64,000 nt of DNA, from the NCBI GenBank assembly GCA_020091685.1, contig CM034595.1, forward strand, positions 6,005,971 through 6,069,970. The letters run 5' to 3'. Position 1 is the stretch's first letter, and each line of letters starts with the position of its first letter. Below the pieces are notes generated by a model. That model saw only the letters and a list, made by a program, of their open reading frames with translations, made no database searches and was not told the origin of the DNA. The DNA comes from Lutjanus erythropterus. Taxonomy: Eukaryota; Chordata; Actinopteri; Lutjaniformes; Lutjanidae. This document shows positions 1 through 12,579 of this stretch, piece after piece. A program made the translations under genes and the position numbers.

Positions 1-390
1 CCCACAATTGTCTCATATCATCAAATGAAGGATTAAATAAATGCTCAGTATTTAGTGGAAAACATTGTGGATTAATGGGAGGGCATTTGTCCCAAACACA
101 TTAAAGCTAAAATCATTATTCTGACCCACCAAAGTCACAGGTTTTTCATTCATTTCTCATTCAAGACAGAAATGTTCAAAGGTTAACCAACTCACGGTGT
201 TAATGTTAGCTATTTATAGCTGTGAAAATCTGCTAGCAGTCCAAGATCACTTACTACAAATGAAAAACCTGCTTCTGTCTGACAAATAGTTTTAAAAATT
301 AATATTTATTTTAAGTAATATGATATGATCTTGCAAATACTTGCACTTTGCAGCCAAATTTCTCTTAACAATATGTGAAAATGCATATGT
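1..390. other. No recognised feature
   Basis: AT-rich sequence. No coding stretch, repeat structure or RNA gene was recognised. Confidence 0.5.
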
Positions 391-1450
391 ACAACTCAAA
401 TTCCAAGAAAGTTGGGACATTGGGTAAAATGTAAATAAAAACAGAATGCAATGATTTGCAAAAGCCTTTCAAGCTATATTCAATTAATATTTTTTTGTGA
501 ATATACACTCATTCTGAATTTGATGCCTGCAGCATGTTCCAAGAAAGCTGGGACAGAAGCATGTTTTATCCTTTTCTTTTAACAACACTCGGTAAGTGTT
601 TGTTGAAGTTTTGAAAGTCACAGTCCAGGGTCTCTGTTGTCATATTTTGTGCTTCAATAATGCACCACACATTTCCAATGGGAGACAGGTCTGGAATGCA
701 GGCAGGTCAGTCTAGTACCTTTTACTACAAAGGCTGTTTGAACACATCCACAACATGTCTTGACATTGGGACGTCTCTGAAAAAGACATTGTTAGATGGC
801 AGCATATGTTGCTCCAAAACCTGTATGTACCTTTCAGAATTAATGGGGCCTTCACAGATGTGACAGTTACCCATAATGCCATGGGCACTAACACATGTTA
901 GTGGACCACAGCACACTTTTTCATTTTGCATCAGTCCATCTCAGATGTCTGCAGTGTTTCTGGATGTTGTTGATATTATATTGTATATGACATGACAAAC
1001 TGTGTTTACTGATAATGGTTTTCCAAAGCATTCCTGAGCCCATGTAGTCCTTTATACAATTCTGTGGATTTTTAATGCAGTTTTTAATGCAGTGCTGCCT
1101 GAGGGGTCAAAGGTCACAGACATTCAATGTTGATTTTCAGTCTTGCCCCTTCTGTGCAGAGATTTATCTGGAACTGTTGGACTATTTCCAGTTTTTCACA
1201 AAGTAGTGAACCTCACCTTATCCACACAAGTGACTGAGCCTTTTGAGAATGCCCCTTTAATATCCAGTCATGATGCTGTCACCTGTTACCAGTTAACCTC
1301 TTTACCTGGAGAATGTTCGAAACAACATTCCACAACTTTCCCAGTCTTTTGTTTTCCCGTCCCAACTTTTGTGAAATGTGTTGCAGGCATCAAATTTAGA
1401 ATGAGTGTATTTTTTGCACGTCAAAAACAAATTTCCGTTACTTTGCAATG
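391..1450 (-). mobile_element. Degraded Tc1-like DNA transposon
   Basis: The ends are imperfect inverted repeats. Bases about 505-560, containing TTTGATGCCTGCAGCATG, read back in reverse complement at about 1357-1415 (TTGCAGGCATCAAATTTAG). The left end carries TTCCAAGAAAGTTGGGACA at 401-419, and a near-identical word recurs in direct orientation at 539-556. I recall this end type as common in teleosts. The outer part of the right end does not match the left and looks decayed or truncated, so the right limit is approximate. Transposase remnants lie inside on the minus strand. Confidence 0.7.
590..931 (-). pseudogene. Tc1-type transposase remnant
   Basis: Read on the minus strand, the segment holds words typical of the Tc1 DDE transposase core. 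One frame contains ERYIQVLEQHMLPS (within 725-931). A second frame, about 600-705, contains PDLSPIGNVW, which resembles the Tc1 PDLNPIEHLW block before the last catalytic acid. The glutamate expected in that block reads as G. The order and spacing of the two words fit a Tc1 catalytic domain with a frame change between them. No N-terminal DNA-binding region was recognised and the frame is broken, so this is a relic rather than an active gene. Confidence 0.65.
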
Positions 1451-2950
1451 GACAATACAATTTTTTATGATTCAGCTAGAAGGCAAAGTTTGACAGTTGT
1501 AGCAACAGCAGCTATACAGGTCAAGGTTAATTTTATATGCTGAATGCCAAACATATAAACATATAAATTTTAAATTACTCTGCAGAAAACTGACTAAAGA
1601 AAATGCAAGTAAATGTCTTTTTCTTGCATTTATGTGAATGTTAGTTGTTGGTGCACTGAGATGAACAGCTGGTGAAGCAGATTCTGCAGTTGGTGACATT
1701 AAACCATGGCAAAAGAAGAGGACATAATGAGATGATGTAATTCAAGAGCTCCAACCAGATTGCACAGAAACTAAACAATGTTGAAAACATGATGGAAACA
1801 TGACATTTATTAGAAAGCCTGAAGTCATTGTTCTCAAAGTGAGAGTAAAGTGCTGCTCAGCAGCAACACTATCTTGGCTCCTTATATAGTGAGTCATGTC
1901 CGTGTCCATTCCCATGCTACCCTATCTGATAAGTTGTTACAGCAGATTTTGGGTTGATAGCATTCATTACACAGATCCTCCACAATACCACATGAAGACA
2001 CCAAGACCCTGAGGAACACAACAGAGAAAATCATGCTGTGATTTTGTGTCAAAAATGTTTGATATTGCACTTTTCAGCAATTGGATGTCAAGTGCTTCTG
2101 CTCTGGGGTTTGCTGAGAGATCTCATTATTGTCAGTATATGTAGGAATGCCATCCATTCTCTGAACGCTGCAGGTCTCTAGTTTGTGAAGTTTCATGAGA
2201 CTGTGATTATCCTAGAGGTCATTAGAGGTCATTTTATACAGTGAGGTCCAGTTTAAAAAATGGTTACACCACAATGGCATGGCTTCTATGGGAGTTTAAA
2301 TAATTACAGATGAATACAGTTGGACTCGTTGAATCCACAAAAGTTTCAGCTTTCCAGTCAGACCAAATTTCTAATATTCCAATACTGTTTAGGGACCCCA
2401 GTACGCAGAAATATTCAATAGAACTGGGAAAAATTACACATTTATAGCCTTCTGCATGGCCAAAACTGCATTAGGTTAGCATAAAGTGTGCCTGTCTGTA
2501 AAGGAAGACTCTTGGGTACCTATTTAACTCCTTTTCATTCAGATATCTGGAGGTGAAACATCAAGGGACCCCTTTGAAATTGCTCATGCCAGTTTTTCAT
2601 ATGATACCAGTATCTTCACTCCAGCTTTAAATCTGAGCCCCCTACAGCTTCTGAAAGACAGTAATGTTGGTCACCAACATAGACATCCCTGCAGAGTTGA
2701 AGAGGTTAAAATTAAACAATAAATCCAGTGTTGCAGTGACTGCTCTAACAGCGAAATTATAATTAAAGTCTATATAAAGGAAAAAGGGAGTTTGTCATCC
2801 AAGAACAATTGTAAAGCTATTAAAATAATTGCCGAAAACATGTGAAAACACTGAGAACTTTTCAGTACTGAATTGTGGAGATCATTAAACTTAAATTTTT
2901 CAGGCGGATATGAAACATGGCTTGGTGACGTGCCAGAGTCAACACTATAT
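1451..2950. other. No recognised feature
   Basis: No gene, splice-flanked coding stretch or clear repeat was seen. The short open frames here look random. A small direct repeat, (T/C)TAGAGGTCATT, occurs near 2211-2233. Confidence 0.4.
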
Positions 2951-2952
2951 AT

Positions 2953-3720
2953 GAGGTGTGTCAGAAAAGTAACAAGACTTAGTGTGCTGTGTGAGCTATG
3001 AGGGGTAGGGATTAGCGGGTTGCATCAGTGTGTGATGTAATATCGAGGAGTATATAACTGCAGTGTCAGCTCTCTGCAGCCATTGTATGTTTTCTCATGT
3101 GCTTTTGTTGACAGCTCCTTAATTTCAAGCTGTCAGGCGATGGGCACAGAGCAACGAACCATCCTGACGTTTTGGCTGTGGAAAACTCTGTCAGAAGTGG
3201 GAAGATTACGAGACACTCGAGGATGTCCTGACACACCTGCATGCGCCGCTCCTTCTGGTCATCATTCAGCAGCTTCAGCACTGTCTTCGCCCAGATCTTC
3301 TGTATGCCCAGATCTTCAGTGATAATCTTCCAGATGCTGTCGTGGTTTATGCCAAGCTCACTTGCGATCAGTCAAACAGCCAGCCGACGATCACAACACA
3401 CCACCTGCCTCACGCGCTCAACGTTGGCCTCATTCTTGCTCGTTGAAGGTCTTCCGCTCCTGGGGTCATCTTCCACGTCCTCGCGTCCCTCTTTGAACCT
3501 CTTGTGCCACTCGAAAACCTGTGAGTGCGACATTGTCTCATCTCCATACACTTGCTGCAGTATTCCGAGTGCTTCTGATGAAGTTTTCCCCAGACCAGAA
3601 ACTTCAGGTTGGTTCGTTGCTCTGTGCCCATCACTTGATGGCATAAAATTAAGGAGCTGTTAACAAAAGCACATGAAAAAACATACAATGGCTGCAGAGA
3701 GGTGAGATTGCAGTTATAGG
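2953..3720 (-). mobile_element. Rearranged mariner-like transposon
   Basis: The left edge follows TA and begins with GAGGTGTGTCAGAAAAGTA, a mariner-style terminal repeat. Inside is a minus-strand transposase fragment. Bases about 3060-3205 and 3560-3713 are inverted copies of each other, roughly 85 % alike over the best 110 bases. The right copy is the native one, because the transposase start lies in it. The left copy therefore places a second, inverted copy of the 5' untranslated region and start where the 3' half of the element should be. No matching terminal repeat was found right of 3713, so the element is incomplete. Confidence 0.75.
3220..3644 (-). pseudogene. Mariner transposase N-terminal fragment
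   Basis: The minus-strand frame starting at 3644 carries the mariner helix-turn-helix region, with EWHKRFKEGREDVEDD followed by RSGRPSTS and NVERVRQ. This pattern is typical of the paired-type DNA-binding domain of mariner and SETMAR transposases. An in-frame TGA at 3374-3372 stops it after CDRRLAV. The same frame resumes with ELGINHDSIWKIITEDLG and continues to LLNDDQKERRMQVCQDIL near 3225, the usual linker before the catalytic domain. It then runs into the inverted arm, so the DDD catalytic domain is absent. The stop codon and missing domain make it non-functional. Confidence 0.8.
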
Positions 3721-6700
3721 TCGTAGCACTGAGACAACAGAGCAGACACGCCCCCAGCATTTCAGAGCAGAGAAAACTCCTCTTTTCTGTGCAGGGAAAA
3801 ACTCTAAACTCACATTTTTTGTTGCTTTGTACAATCTTTGACCCCCATGTTGACCTTCACTTTTGCCTATCACCTGACCAAGAGAGTGCCTCATGACAAA
3901 CAGCAATTTTTTGATGAAACTGTCATGCTCCCCAGAGGATGAACCCTTTTCTGAGCTTTCCTTCAGCATCAGCAACATGATGAAACATCCCATTTTGCAC
4001 ACAGCATTTGCCAAAATCTGAAATAGTAAGCCCACTACTGATAAGGCTCCAAAAAGGAGCAAATCCATAGTAAACTGGTCATTTCGTGCATCACTTTAGC
4101 TTTGTCCGGTGTAATGAACATTGCAGCCTCTTGGGTGTGCTATTGGCTCTTCAGACTCTGAATCCCGTTCCCTCAGCTGAGACACCAGTGGAGCGACTGT
4201 GATGGAGCTTTAAAAGATGATAGATGTTGCAGATGTAACTTAACATTTGTCTGCGTGGCTCAGTGAGTCAGCACTGTGCTGTTTTGACAACAGAAGTCAA
4301 GCCTCTGTTTGTCCATATGAGGGTATAAGAGGACGCCATTGTGTTCTCAGATACAGTAATATGTTTCAGCTGCGCGGCCCATTAGGAAGCCTTTAATTTC
4401 TCACTGCAGAGCTCCGTCTGATCCACGGAGCCCCTAGGAGCTATAAAATGCTGATTTATTTCCCTCTCCTACAGCTCTGCACATGAAGCCTGGAGAGGAG
4501 CTAATGATGTACTACTGCAGCTATTTAAACCACTGTTTGAACACTGGTTTAAATATGGAAGGGGAAGGAAGAAATTAGCATCAGTTTTGCCACTGTGATT
4601 CCAGCCTGCCAGCCTTATCCCAAACACTCTGAGACGCATATTCTCCAGTTTTCTTTTTACAAGAGCAAAGACAAGTGGTACATACAAAGACAAGTTAAGT
4701 TTAGAGGGAACATTCAATTAAAAATAGACTTCATCTGCAAAAAAGGAGGTTTTACAAGTACTTCTTAATGTTATCAGTTCAAGAAAAGAGAAGTGTAGTC
4801 ATGGGAATAACATTTTCTCATTAAGATTAAATATAATCTTTTGAAGGCAATTATTTTGTTTGAAATTTAAAGTAACACCTTTTCCCTCTGTATCCCACTC
4901 AGGTTGTTTCCAGCATTTCAATTGTAACACATCATATCCAAGGTTTGTTTTTTCTCATGCATTGGAAAAATACTCTGTCATGTGTTTATTAGTGTATGGT
5001 TGCTGACACCTCAGTGTAATGATGTGTGAAGAGAAAATTGTCAACGGAGCTGACAGCCTGAAGTCCCACAATGTCAAGTACCAAGATTAGAGTCTCTCAA
5101 AGGACGAACTCATCCATTTAAGTCACAAAAGAAGCTACATTCACTGGTTGTTTTACTAGGTTTTAAGACTTCCATGCATGCTGACCAGCTGGAGTGAACT
5201 CCAGGCAAGCTGTTCATATAAACAGTCCATTGGTATGTCGATAAAAAATGGCTGAAAACACCAACCAGCAGATTATACTGACATAGATGTCGATTATCAT
5301 GTAATCACTTCCTTGTGTGCGTGCGTGAGTGAGTCTGCAGCTAATCAAAAATACACAGAGACCGATCAGCCTGAATTTTTTTGTGCACATTCATGACTGT
5401 ACTGTATTTCCTATGAGGAAAAAGGCAGGAACTTCCCAGAGTGCAGAACTGAGAATAATTACTTAATAATTACAAGTTTTCTTATTGTCGAGCCAAAATA
5501 GTTGTAGACAGATAATTGTATATGTGGCAATTTTACAGCTTTCTATCAACTTATTTTTTCTACATATTAATCCTGACCTCTGATTTAACCTTTGACCTTA
5601 TTTGGAAGTTCCTGTATTCTGCCTTTGCAGAGCTTATCGAAAAATATTGGGTCATACCAAAGAAAAGACAATAACTTCCATTTTATCTGATCACTTTAGC
5701 TTTAAAAACACTATAATGACATATGATTAAATCCTCAGTCTAATAATGATATAAAATGATACTGCACCTTTTACTGTTATCTTTAGATTATTTTTATTAA
5801 TATTATTTATTCCAAGCAACTTTTAAAATCAAATTTCAGTGGTTTCTGAGCATTTAAAGCCACTAATATGTATATTATATATATATTATATATTGATGCG
5901 TTCTAGGGACAAATCAGTGACAAACCTATTGGTGATAAATCTAAAAGTCTTTTGGCGCAGTGCAAAGATTGAGAAAGTGTTGGGGAGGTGGCATGGACTG
6001 TGGTTTTGTGTCCCATTGAAACCAAAATGTTACTAGAAGTTGTAAGGTTACATACGTAACATAATGTAATCATTGTAACCTCAAACATGGTCTTTTCCTA
6101 AATCCAAAAAATAGTTTTCTGTGGCTAAACCTATACAAACTGAAACCGTTTCATAATGTTAATCACGTGTTAAAACAGCTTTCTGGCCACATCAGATAGA
6201 GCTGCTAAAGGGTACCTTGTGCGTCAATATCAAACACTGTGATGTTGGTATGTGATGAGTTGGGGTGAGAACTAGTTGGACTGTGACACCTGATCAATCT
6301 CCATGGCAACTGAACAAACTCCGTCCACTGATGAATGCTGCTGAAAACTCTGAAAAAAGCAAGTAAATGAACTTTAAATCAAGATTACTTTGTTAAACGC
6401 TGAAAAAATGTTTAATCCGAACAACTTCTAGCTGAGAGTTTCCACAGGCAACAAGTACAGTTAGAAAATATATAATGAAAGGGAAAAATAATTAATAATA
6501 AAATGTACATTGGCCACCACAGGGCTCCTCTTCTAACAAGCTGACAACAACAACAACAACACAGCATAGCCCTGTAATGATGCTGGAGACCTGTCCTCTG
6601 TTGTAATGGCACATTCTTCCTCTGGGTTCTCCTCCTGAAATAAACCTTCGTTAACATTCCACACATTGACCAGAGGTGATAACTGCTCCACCTGGCATTG

Positions 6701-7955
6701 AAATTCCCCTCAGCCCACCTTTCCAGGGAGATTTATCCCCTTGTTCATGCTGTATTTACAGAGGCAGCAGGCTATCAGACAGTAAACCGCTGTGAGCAAT
6801 CAAGACCATGGTTAAGTTTGTCCAACAACCTGCACTGAATGAAGGCACAGATACAGAGCCACGAGGCAGGGAAAACCTGACTTTGATTGCTTTTTCAAAT
6901 GCTTGAAAAGCTTTTCTAAGCTATTTTCCAATTATTATTACTACGTATTCAATGAAATGAAAAACGCAGCGGAATATAACCTTATAAATAACCTTTTCTC
7001 TAGCCTTTCTCAACAATAACAGAAACAAAAAGAGAATGAATTTGCCATTTTTATGTTGCATAAAAGCCTGAAACAAAAGGACAAATACAAGCTTTCCCCT
7101 TTTGTTTCATGTCTTTGTTTCCTCTCTTTGTCTATTAAAAACTCTATTAAAAATGAAAAAGCTCCAGCAGCCGTGAGTCAGTTTGGTTCGAGGAAAATAT
7201 TACTGATTGAAGTGCGTCGGCACTTTCAGAACCCAATAATTCCAAAACGTCGAGAGAGAGAGAGAGATCGGCGATGATGGACAAATCTGCTAACGTTTTT
7301 TTTCAGCCCCACTGGTGGAAAAGCAGAGGATGATGGGTTGTGGGACTTGACCCCGCGGCTGCACAGCGTAACACTGTACTTATCTCTGTACGGCCCTGGG
7401 AAACAACACACAGCCCGGGAGAAGCGAACACACAGCATAATAATCAGCCCTCTTACAGATCAAATTAATCCTATTACTATCTCTACGGAAGAGCTCCTGC
7501 TAGAAATGTGCATGTGCAATGAAGAAAAGAGGGAAACTGTTGATTAACCCATGCTCCAGGCCACCAAAAACCTGCAACATGTGGGTCACATGTTCCCTGC
7601 TCTGGTGAGTGTGAATGTATGAGCATGCAGTCGACTAATAAGCTTTTCTCACAGCCCGTCCTCACCAGTATTGCGGGTGTAAAGGTCGAGAATTCAGCCC
7701 TTTACCATCCTACACTTCTAATTTCACAAGGTCGCAGGGAGCAGCCTCACGTGTTGTCTTTCTATGAGCTCCTGTGTGGCAGTGACTCCAACAGGAGCAG
7801 CTACTGTATGAGGCCTTTGTGGGAAATGAAGAGTGACTCTTTAAATGGCGAAAGTGGATTTATGTTTGACACGGGGGGTTAACAACAGTCCTGTTGTTGG
7901 TGCCTCTGCTGTAGGTTTTGATTTATAGTTCGGGATTGGATTTAACCTGTTGAAA
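3721..7955. other. Intergenic DNA with minor simple repeats
   Basis: No gene was recognised. There is a short AT palindrome-like tract near 5868-5896, a (CAA)n run at 6544-6561 and a (GA)n run at about 7250-7267. Bases about 6086-6140 resemble, in reverse orientation, a short dispersed word set (TTTGGCACAAAAAACTAC...CATGGTTTGGGTTAA) that also appears near 22.0 and 60.15 kb. A minus-strand open frame of 139 codons at 3649-4068 matches no family I know and is probably chance. Confidence 0.4.
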
Positions 7956-7959
7956 CGCT

Positions 7960-8110
7960 GGGAGCTGGTTTCACACACAGGCTTAGTCCAGCGCTAAAAT
8001 GCCTGTTTAAGCTGTTTTAACTCAAAGCGACTTGCACAGATTTATCTAAAATAGTCGTAGATTTAATTTGTTCTGGATTAAACTGAGCTGATTGCAAGAG
8101 GGAGGATTAG
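7960..8110 (-). repeat. Interspersed fish repeat
   Basis: GGGAGCTGGTTTCACACACAGG followed by CTTAGTCCAG resembles the end of a common fish repeat that begins with a GTTTCACA...GGCTTAG word. The inner part (TTGCACAGATTTATCTAAAA) fits the same family. The limits are approximate, and no target-site duplication was found. Confidence 0.4.
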
Positions 8111-8512
8111 AGCTACTCTAGGACTAAACTGGAATTAATTAATCCATTAGTCCAAAGACAGAGTGGTCCATGTTCCCAGGAATCAGGTTTCCTGACATTT
8201 ATGTGGACCTGATTTAGATGCCAAAGAAATACAGCCTGGATGCTTGCTCATAATGTTGCTTCAAGGAGGGATTTGTTTGTGAAATTAAATTGACGGGGAC
8301 ACCAAAGGTTATACTGGTTGTATGTGGACAGGTTAGTACAGATATTTTTATTTAATTACATTATTGGAGTGACATGTTCACATGCAGAAGCATTAATGTT
8401 TGCAGTTGTTTCCAGGGCGATTATGCACAATGCAATGTGCATTTGTAGAACAAAAGGTTCAGTTACACGGAATAAATTAAAGACAGTCAATAAAAAAATG
8501 TAGTTTAAGCAA

Positions 8513-8973
8513 CATGGGTCAAACTCAAGGCCTGTGGGCTAAATCTGGCCCGCCACCTCATTTTATGTGGTCCTCAATAGCTTGCAAAGAATATAATTTA
8601 CAGAACACAATTCTATGCTGCGTTATTTAAAGTATGGTGTACATAAACTACATGTCCCAGAATGTTGATGCAGAGGGACAGCAATTTAATGAAAGATGGA
8701 AAAGTGAATACATGTTTGTGCTTACTGAAAATTTGTGTTTAATTTTTTAAATAAATTGTATATATTAGCTGTACACTGAACTTGCCATTATTTTCCCTAG
8801 ACTTCAGCTTTCAGAGCTAATTATTAATAAAGTTTGTACTGAAATCAATAATAATTGAATGAGGAGGTAATTATATAATATGATAACAAATAAATATAGC
8901 CTTACATTTACAAGCAGCCCTGTGAGGTAACTGTATATGCTGGCTTGGGATGAAACTGAATTTGACGCCCCTG
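8513..8973. mobile_element. Non-autonomous hAT-like element
   Basis: The left end (GGGTCAAACTC, then GGCCTGTGGGC and CTGGCCCGCCA) and right end (TGAATTTGACGCCCCTG) are decayed versions of the GGGGTGTCAAAC...GTTTGACACCCC termini seen intact at 19.2-20.7 kb. The inner sequence has no transposase and is AT-rich. The flanking octamers TTAAGCAA and TCAGGCAC agree at five of eight positions, which fits a decayed 8-bp hAT target duplication but is weak evidence alone. Confidence 0.6.
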
Positions 8974-9990
8974 TCAGGCACGACTTCAGCCAAAAACACA
9001 ACATTCCTGACACAAAATGGCAGCTGCAAATCCAACTTTCACTGCCTGGGTTCCAGCTGTCTCTGTGAATTGTAGCGGTCCATTTGCCTCTCTTTTCCTG
9101 AGCTTTTTGCAGTCTGCAAAAAGATAGCTCAGACTTCTCTTTTAATTTATTTGCATTCAATTGCACCACAGCTTTTTCCCCCATTTTAAATGTGTTTTTT
9201 TGCTTACATAGCATTCAAGCTACCACTCAGTCATCTTTAAGCGACTCTGTGGGTATAACTGAAGTGACTCTGCCTACTGTGACATCACATGCACAACCTC
9301 TATTTATGTTACGATAGATGACATGCCTTGCATTGCATATGGCCTAATATGAATGAATTTACTTGATGTGTCTGGGTTGTAATTCATGACAGGAACACAA
9401 CATTTGAGGAAGGGCATCTCTCTGTGCAGAGTCACATGGCTCTTCAGGTAAAAAACATCCCAGGGTTCTCTCTGTATTGGGCACACAAAAATTAAATTGA
9501 TATTGATCTTGTCATCTGACTCTAGTTTTGACAGCTACTGAGCATGTTCCTCAATGTTGTGACTTCCCCTCAAAGCTTCTAATAGGCTATCGACTGTTGG
9601 CTCAAATTCAAACAGAGAGGTCCTGGCCAGAACTTGACCACTGCTACAGAATCACATCAGGGGCCTCTACAGTCAGCTATGAGGTTTGTGTGGTGAAAAA
9701 AAATAAGCAAAGGAAAGGAAATAAGAAAAGGTTTGTGCTCTTGAATTCTTAAAAATCTGATAGAGCTGTGCCCCTGCGGATTCCCCAGTGTTTTCCCCTT
9801 CCCTGTGTTCCCTGTGCTTCTGCGTAATTTTGACATGGTCTCCCTTCTTTGTTCTCCTTCTCATCCTGCACACCTGTTCATCATCTCTCTCCGTCTGCAC
9901 ACCTGCCTCTCAGAAGCTCATCTGCCCCTCCTGTTCATCAACCCTGTCTTTTCTCTGTGGCAGTTACGCTAAGGCTTGTATAATATAATA
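8974..9990. other. No recognised feature
   Basis: No gene, RNA or repeat was recognised. The minus-strand open frame that overlaps 8804-9214 runs through the hAT end and is not gene-like. Confidence 0.4.
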
Positions 9991-9994
9991 AATA

Positions 9995-10765
9995 ATTATT
10001 ATTGTTTAATTATAATAAACTTTACTTGTTATAGCAACTTGCATCCAAGAAATACAGTCCAGAGTGTTTTACAAAAAATAAATTACATGCACCAAGTGCT
10101 TCACATAAAAAAGACAGACTGAACATTGTAAAAATAAGGATAAAAATTGAATGCATAAAATGCATAACATAAGATGGAAGATAAAACCCACTGAGATAAT
10201 ATTAATAAAAAATAAACCTAAAAATAGGGTGTATAAAATGCATAAAATTAAGGAAAATACAATGTTTCAAAAGCAGTGCACAAGTGTGAAGCCAGGCTTA
10301 ATGAAAGGCTAAGTGAAGATATACATTCTTAGCTTTATTTCAAAAAGATTTAGTGATCTGGCTTCTGTGATATCAATAGGTGGTGTGTTCCAGAGTTTTT
10401 GGGGTGTAACTGACACACACTGCATCTCTGATTTTCTTTGGGCTGTTTTTTTGAGAAACCTCCAATAAACCAGCTGCAGACGATCACAGGGTTCTTGAAG
10501 GCACTTAAGGAACAAGGAAGTCAGAAATGTAACTTGGTCCAAGCCCATTAAGGGCTTTGTATGTAAGGAGAAGGACCTTAAAAATCAATTCTACATGTTA
10601 CAGGAAGCCAGTGCAGAGCAGCTAAAAGTGGACTAATGTGTTCTGTCCTCACGGTTCTGGTGAGCAGCCGAGCTGCAGAGTTTTGGATGAGCTGAGGTCT
10701 CTCAGTGTTTTTTTTTTTTCGGTAGACCAGTAAAGAGTGCATTACAGTGCATTGCAGGTTGAACT
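9995..10765 (+). repeat. Mid-size dispersed fish repeat
   Basis: The segment starts with AATAAACTTTACTTGTTATAG followed by GTGTTTTACAAAAAATAAAT. It ends with AGGAAGCCAGTGCAGAGCAG, then GTTTTGGATGAGCTGAGG and AGACCAGTAAAGAGTGCATT. I recall this order of words (start, AGCTTTATTTCAA, GGAGAAGGACCTTAAAAATC, end) from a repeat found in many fish genomes. A short minus-strand frame at 10309-10548 contains LWNTPPIDITEARSLNLFE, which faintly recalls the end of LINE reverse transcriptases. I do not assign a class on that alone. Confidence 0.45.
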
Positions 10766-10824
10766 TTTATTGTTTGCTAGTTTCTTGTGTCAGTGATTAA
10801 GGCTTGCTTTGTTTCTTGTGCCAC

Positions 10825-11515
10825 AGTTCACTAACCAACACTTCCCCGCCAACCTCCACCTCCACCTTATCTGCCTCCTACACGGCGTTCGCAGAACATC
10901 TCAAGCCAAAGGTCAATGATCGACTCATCAGATCTGCAGCTCTGCGGTATGTCTTGGACACTCAGGCGAAGAGAGGAGCAGAGCTGTCAGCTGATTACCA
11001 CCCGGTGGTGATTTGGATCAGACGGCGAGGAAGGCTCCCTCGTCCAGGGGAATTTCTCGTGCATCCCGGGGGACACTGGAGACATGGAGTCCAAATTAGC
11101 TGTGTTCAAAGCTTCCATTGTAGAGACGGCTGTTGGGAGCTTTGGTCAGAACCCGCTGGTGGAAACCAACTAAAGAAGGAGGCCTTTCGGGCTCGGTTGG
11201 GCCAGGGCTCTCCTGAAACAGCAGACGGGTACCAAGAGGCCAGAAGGACTGCAGCTTTGGTTGTCACTGAAGCAGCAACCTGGGTGTTGAAGGAGGTCTG
11301 GGGAGGCTACGGAGAAGGACTTTGGGTTGCAAACTGTTCAACAGTTCAGAAATGAAAAGCAGGGCTTTGCCCAGGCTGTGATCGGCCTGGGAGGAGCACT
11401 TTGAGGAACTCTTGAACCTCTCCCATATCCCTGGCAGAGGTCTCTGCGGTAAAGAAGCTCCTCAAAGGCAAGGCAGCGGGAGTGGATGGTCTTTGACATC
11501 ATTTCTGTGTCCTCA
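10825..11515 (+). pseudogene. LINE relic: endonuclease end to RT start
   Basis: The plus frame at 10804-11355 contains YVLDTQAKRGAELSADYHPV, which resembles the end of an APE-type endonuclease domain in a non-LTR retrotransposon that is abundant in fish. It is followed by KKEAFRARLGQGSPETAD and YQEARRTAALVVTEAATWV, typical of the linker before the reverse transcriptase. After the stop near 11355, shifted frames give WEEHFEELLNLS (about 11378-11415) and VKKLLKGKAAGVDGL (about 11450-11493), the usual start of the RT domain. The catalytic part of RT is missing. Several frame changes show it is dead. The clade was not assigned. Confidence 0.75.
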
Positions 11516-11850
11516 GAACCTGCATTTAGAACGGTCTAAATCAAGTTGTGTTCTCTGGAAATCACCTAAACTCAGTATCTGAGACTGAACCTGTACTACA
11601 CCTCGTCAAACTGAGGTACATGCTAAGGGCAGATTTACAGCTCAGATCATTTTAATGAATGAGTTTTGAGTCAGTTTAGCTGCAGTTCAGCTGTGGTTGC
11701 AACAAGCAGCTGCTTTTAAAGGGACAATGCATCAAAAAAACAAAACTGAATTATTATTGTCAAAACTATAATTTCTTTTTGAGGAATTATATATATGAAA
11801 TAGGTGTAATCTATGCAATGTTTTGGTTTGCATTAACTTTTTTCATCTCT

Positions 11851-12300
11851 AACCTTGCTCCGTGCCAGAAAAAAACCCTTAAAAATTCACAACTTCAATT
11901 TAAAAATGAGTTAAAAGCCTTGAAAGTCTAAAACTACCATACCTACTGATAACACCGGTATAAAAAGGGGTTACTATAATAATCCTTGTTCTAAAATAGA
12001 TTTTCTTAAAATGAAAATGCTGTCCCTTTTAACATTGTCTCTCAGATTTCCATCAATTTAGTCAGACTTTTACAAAAAATATGATTTAATGATGATTTAA
12101 CCAGGCATAAAAAGGTTTAGCTATATCCTTGGGACACCTCTCTCACTTCCTGGGGATTCATTAAATAATATTGCTATCAGATGTGTCTCAGGCATAACAT
12201 GACTACCCCATAGCCTGTGGGATTATGGTTTGAAAATATGTATTTTGATTAGCATTATGAGAACTCTTAGCAACTTCAATATATAAAAAAGGCTGCTTAT
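11851..12300 (-). repeat. Dispersed repeat, inverted relative of the 31.5 kb copy
   Basis: In reverse complement this matches 31735-32240 over most of its length. Shared words include AGCAGCC, AATGCTAATCAAAAT, CACATCTGATAGCAATATT, CCAGGAAGTGAGA, TTTTTATGCCTG and TTGATGGAAATCTG. It has no coding content, and the class is unknown. Confidence 0.65.
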
Positions 12301-12579
12301 TATGATTATGCTATGAAATGAAACAAATGTAACATTTTGTCAACTCTGTAAGACGTCAACTCCATTTAATAAAAAAATATCTACATTTAATAAAAGATCA
12401 AATCACTAGTTGGCCTGTTATAAGGTTTAATAGCCAAAAGTTTGATCTTTTAAAATATGTTTTCCAAGCACGTGATTTTATCCCAGTTCTTAAGCTAGAC
12501 CTGTCTGAGCTGGTCAGATCCCAACAATATATTTTTTAATATTTTGTGCCAACAAATACAAACACAGCCAGGACATTAT

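Noticed and set aside
3649-4068. 139-codon minus frame beside the mariner relic
   Set aside because: It has no recognisable domain and lies partly in the mariner arm. A chance open frame is likelier.
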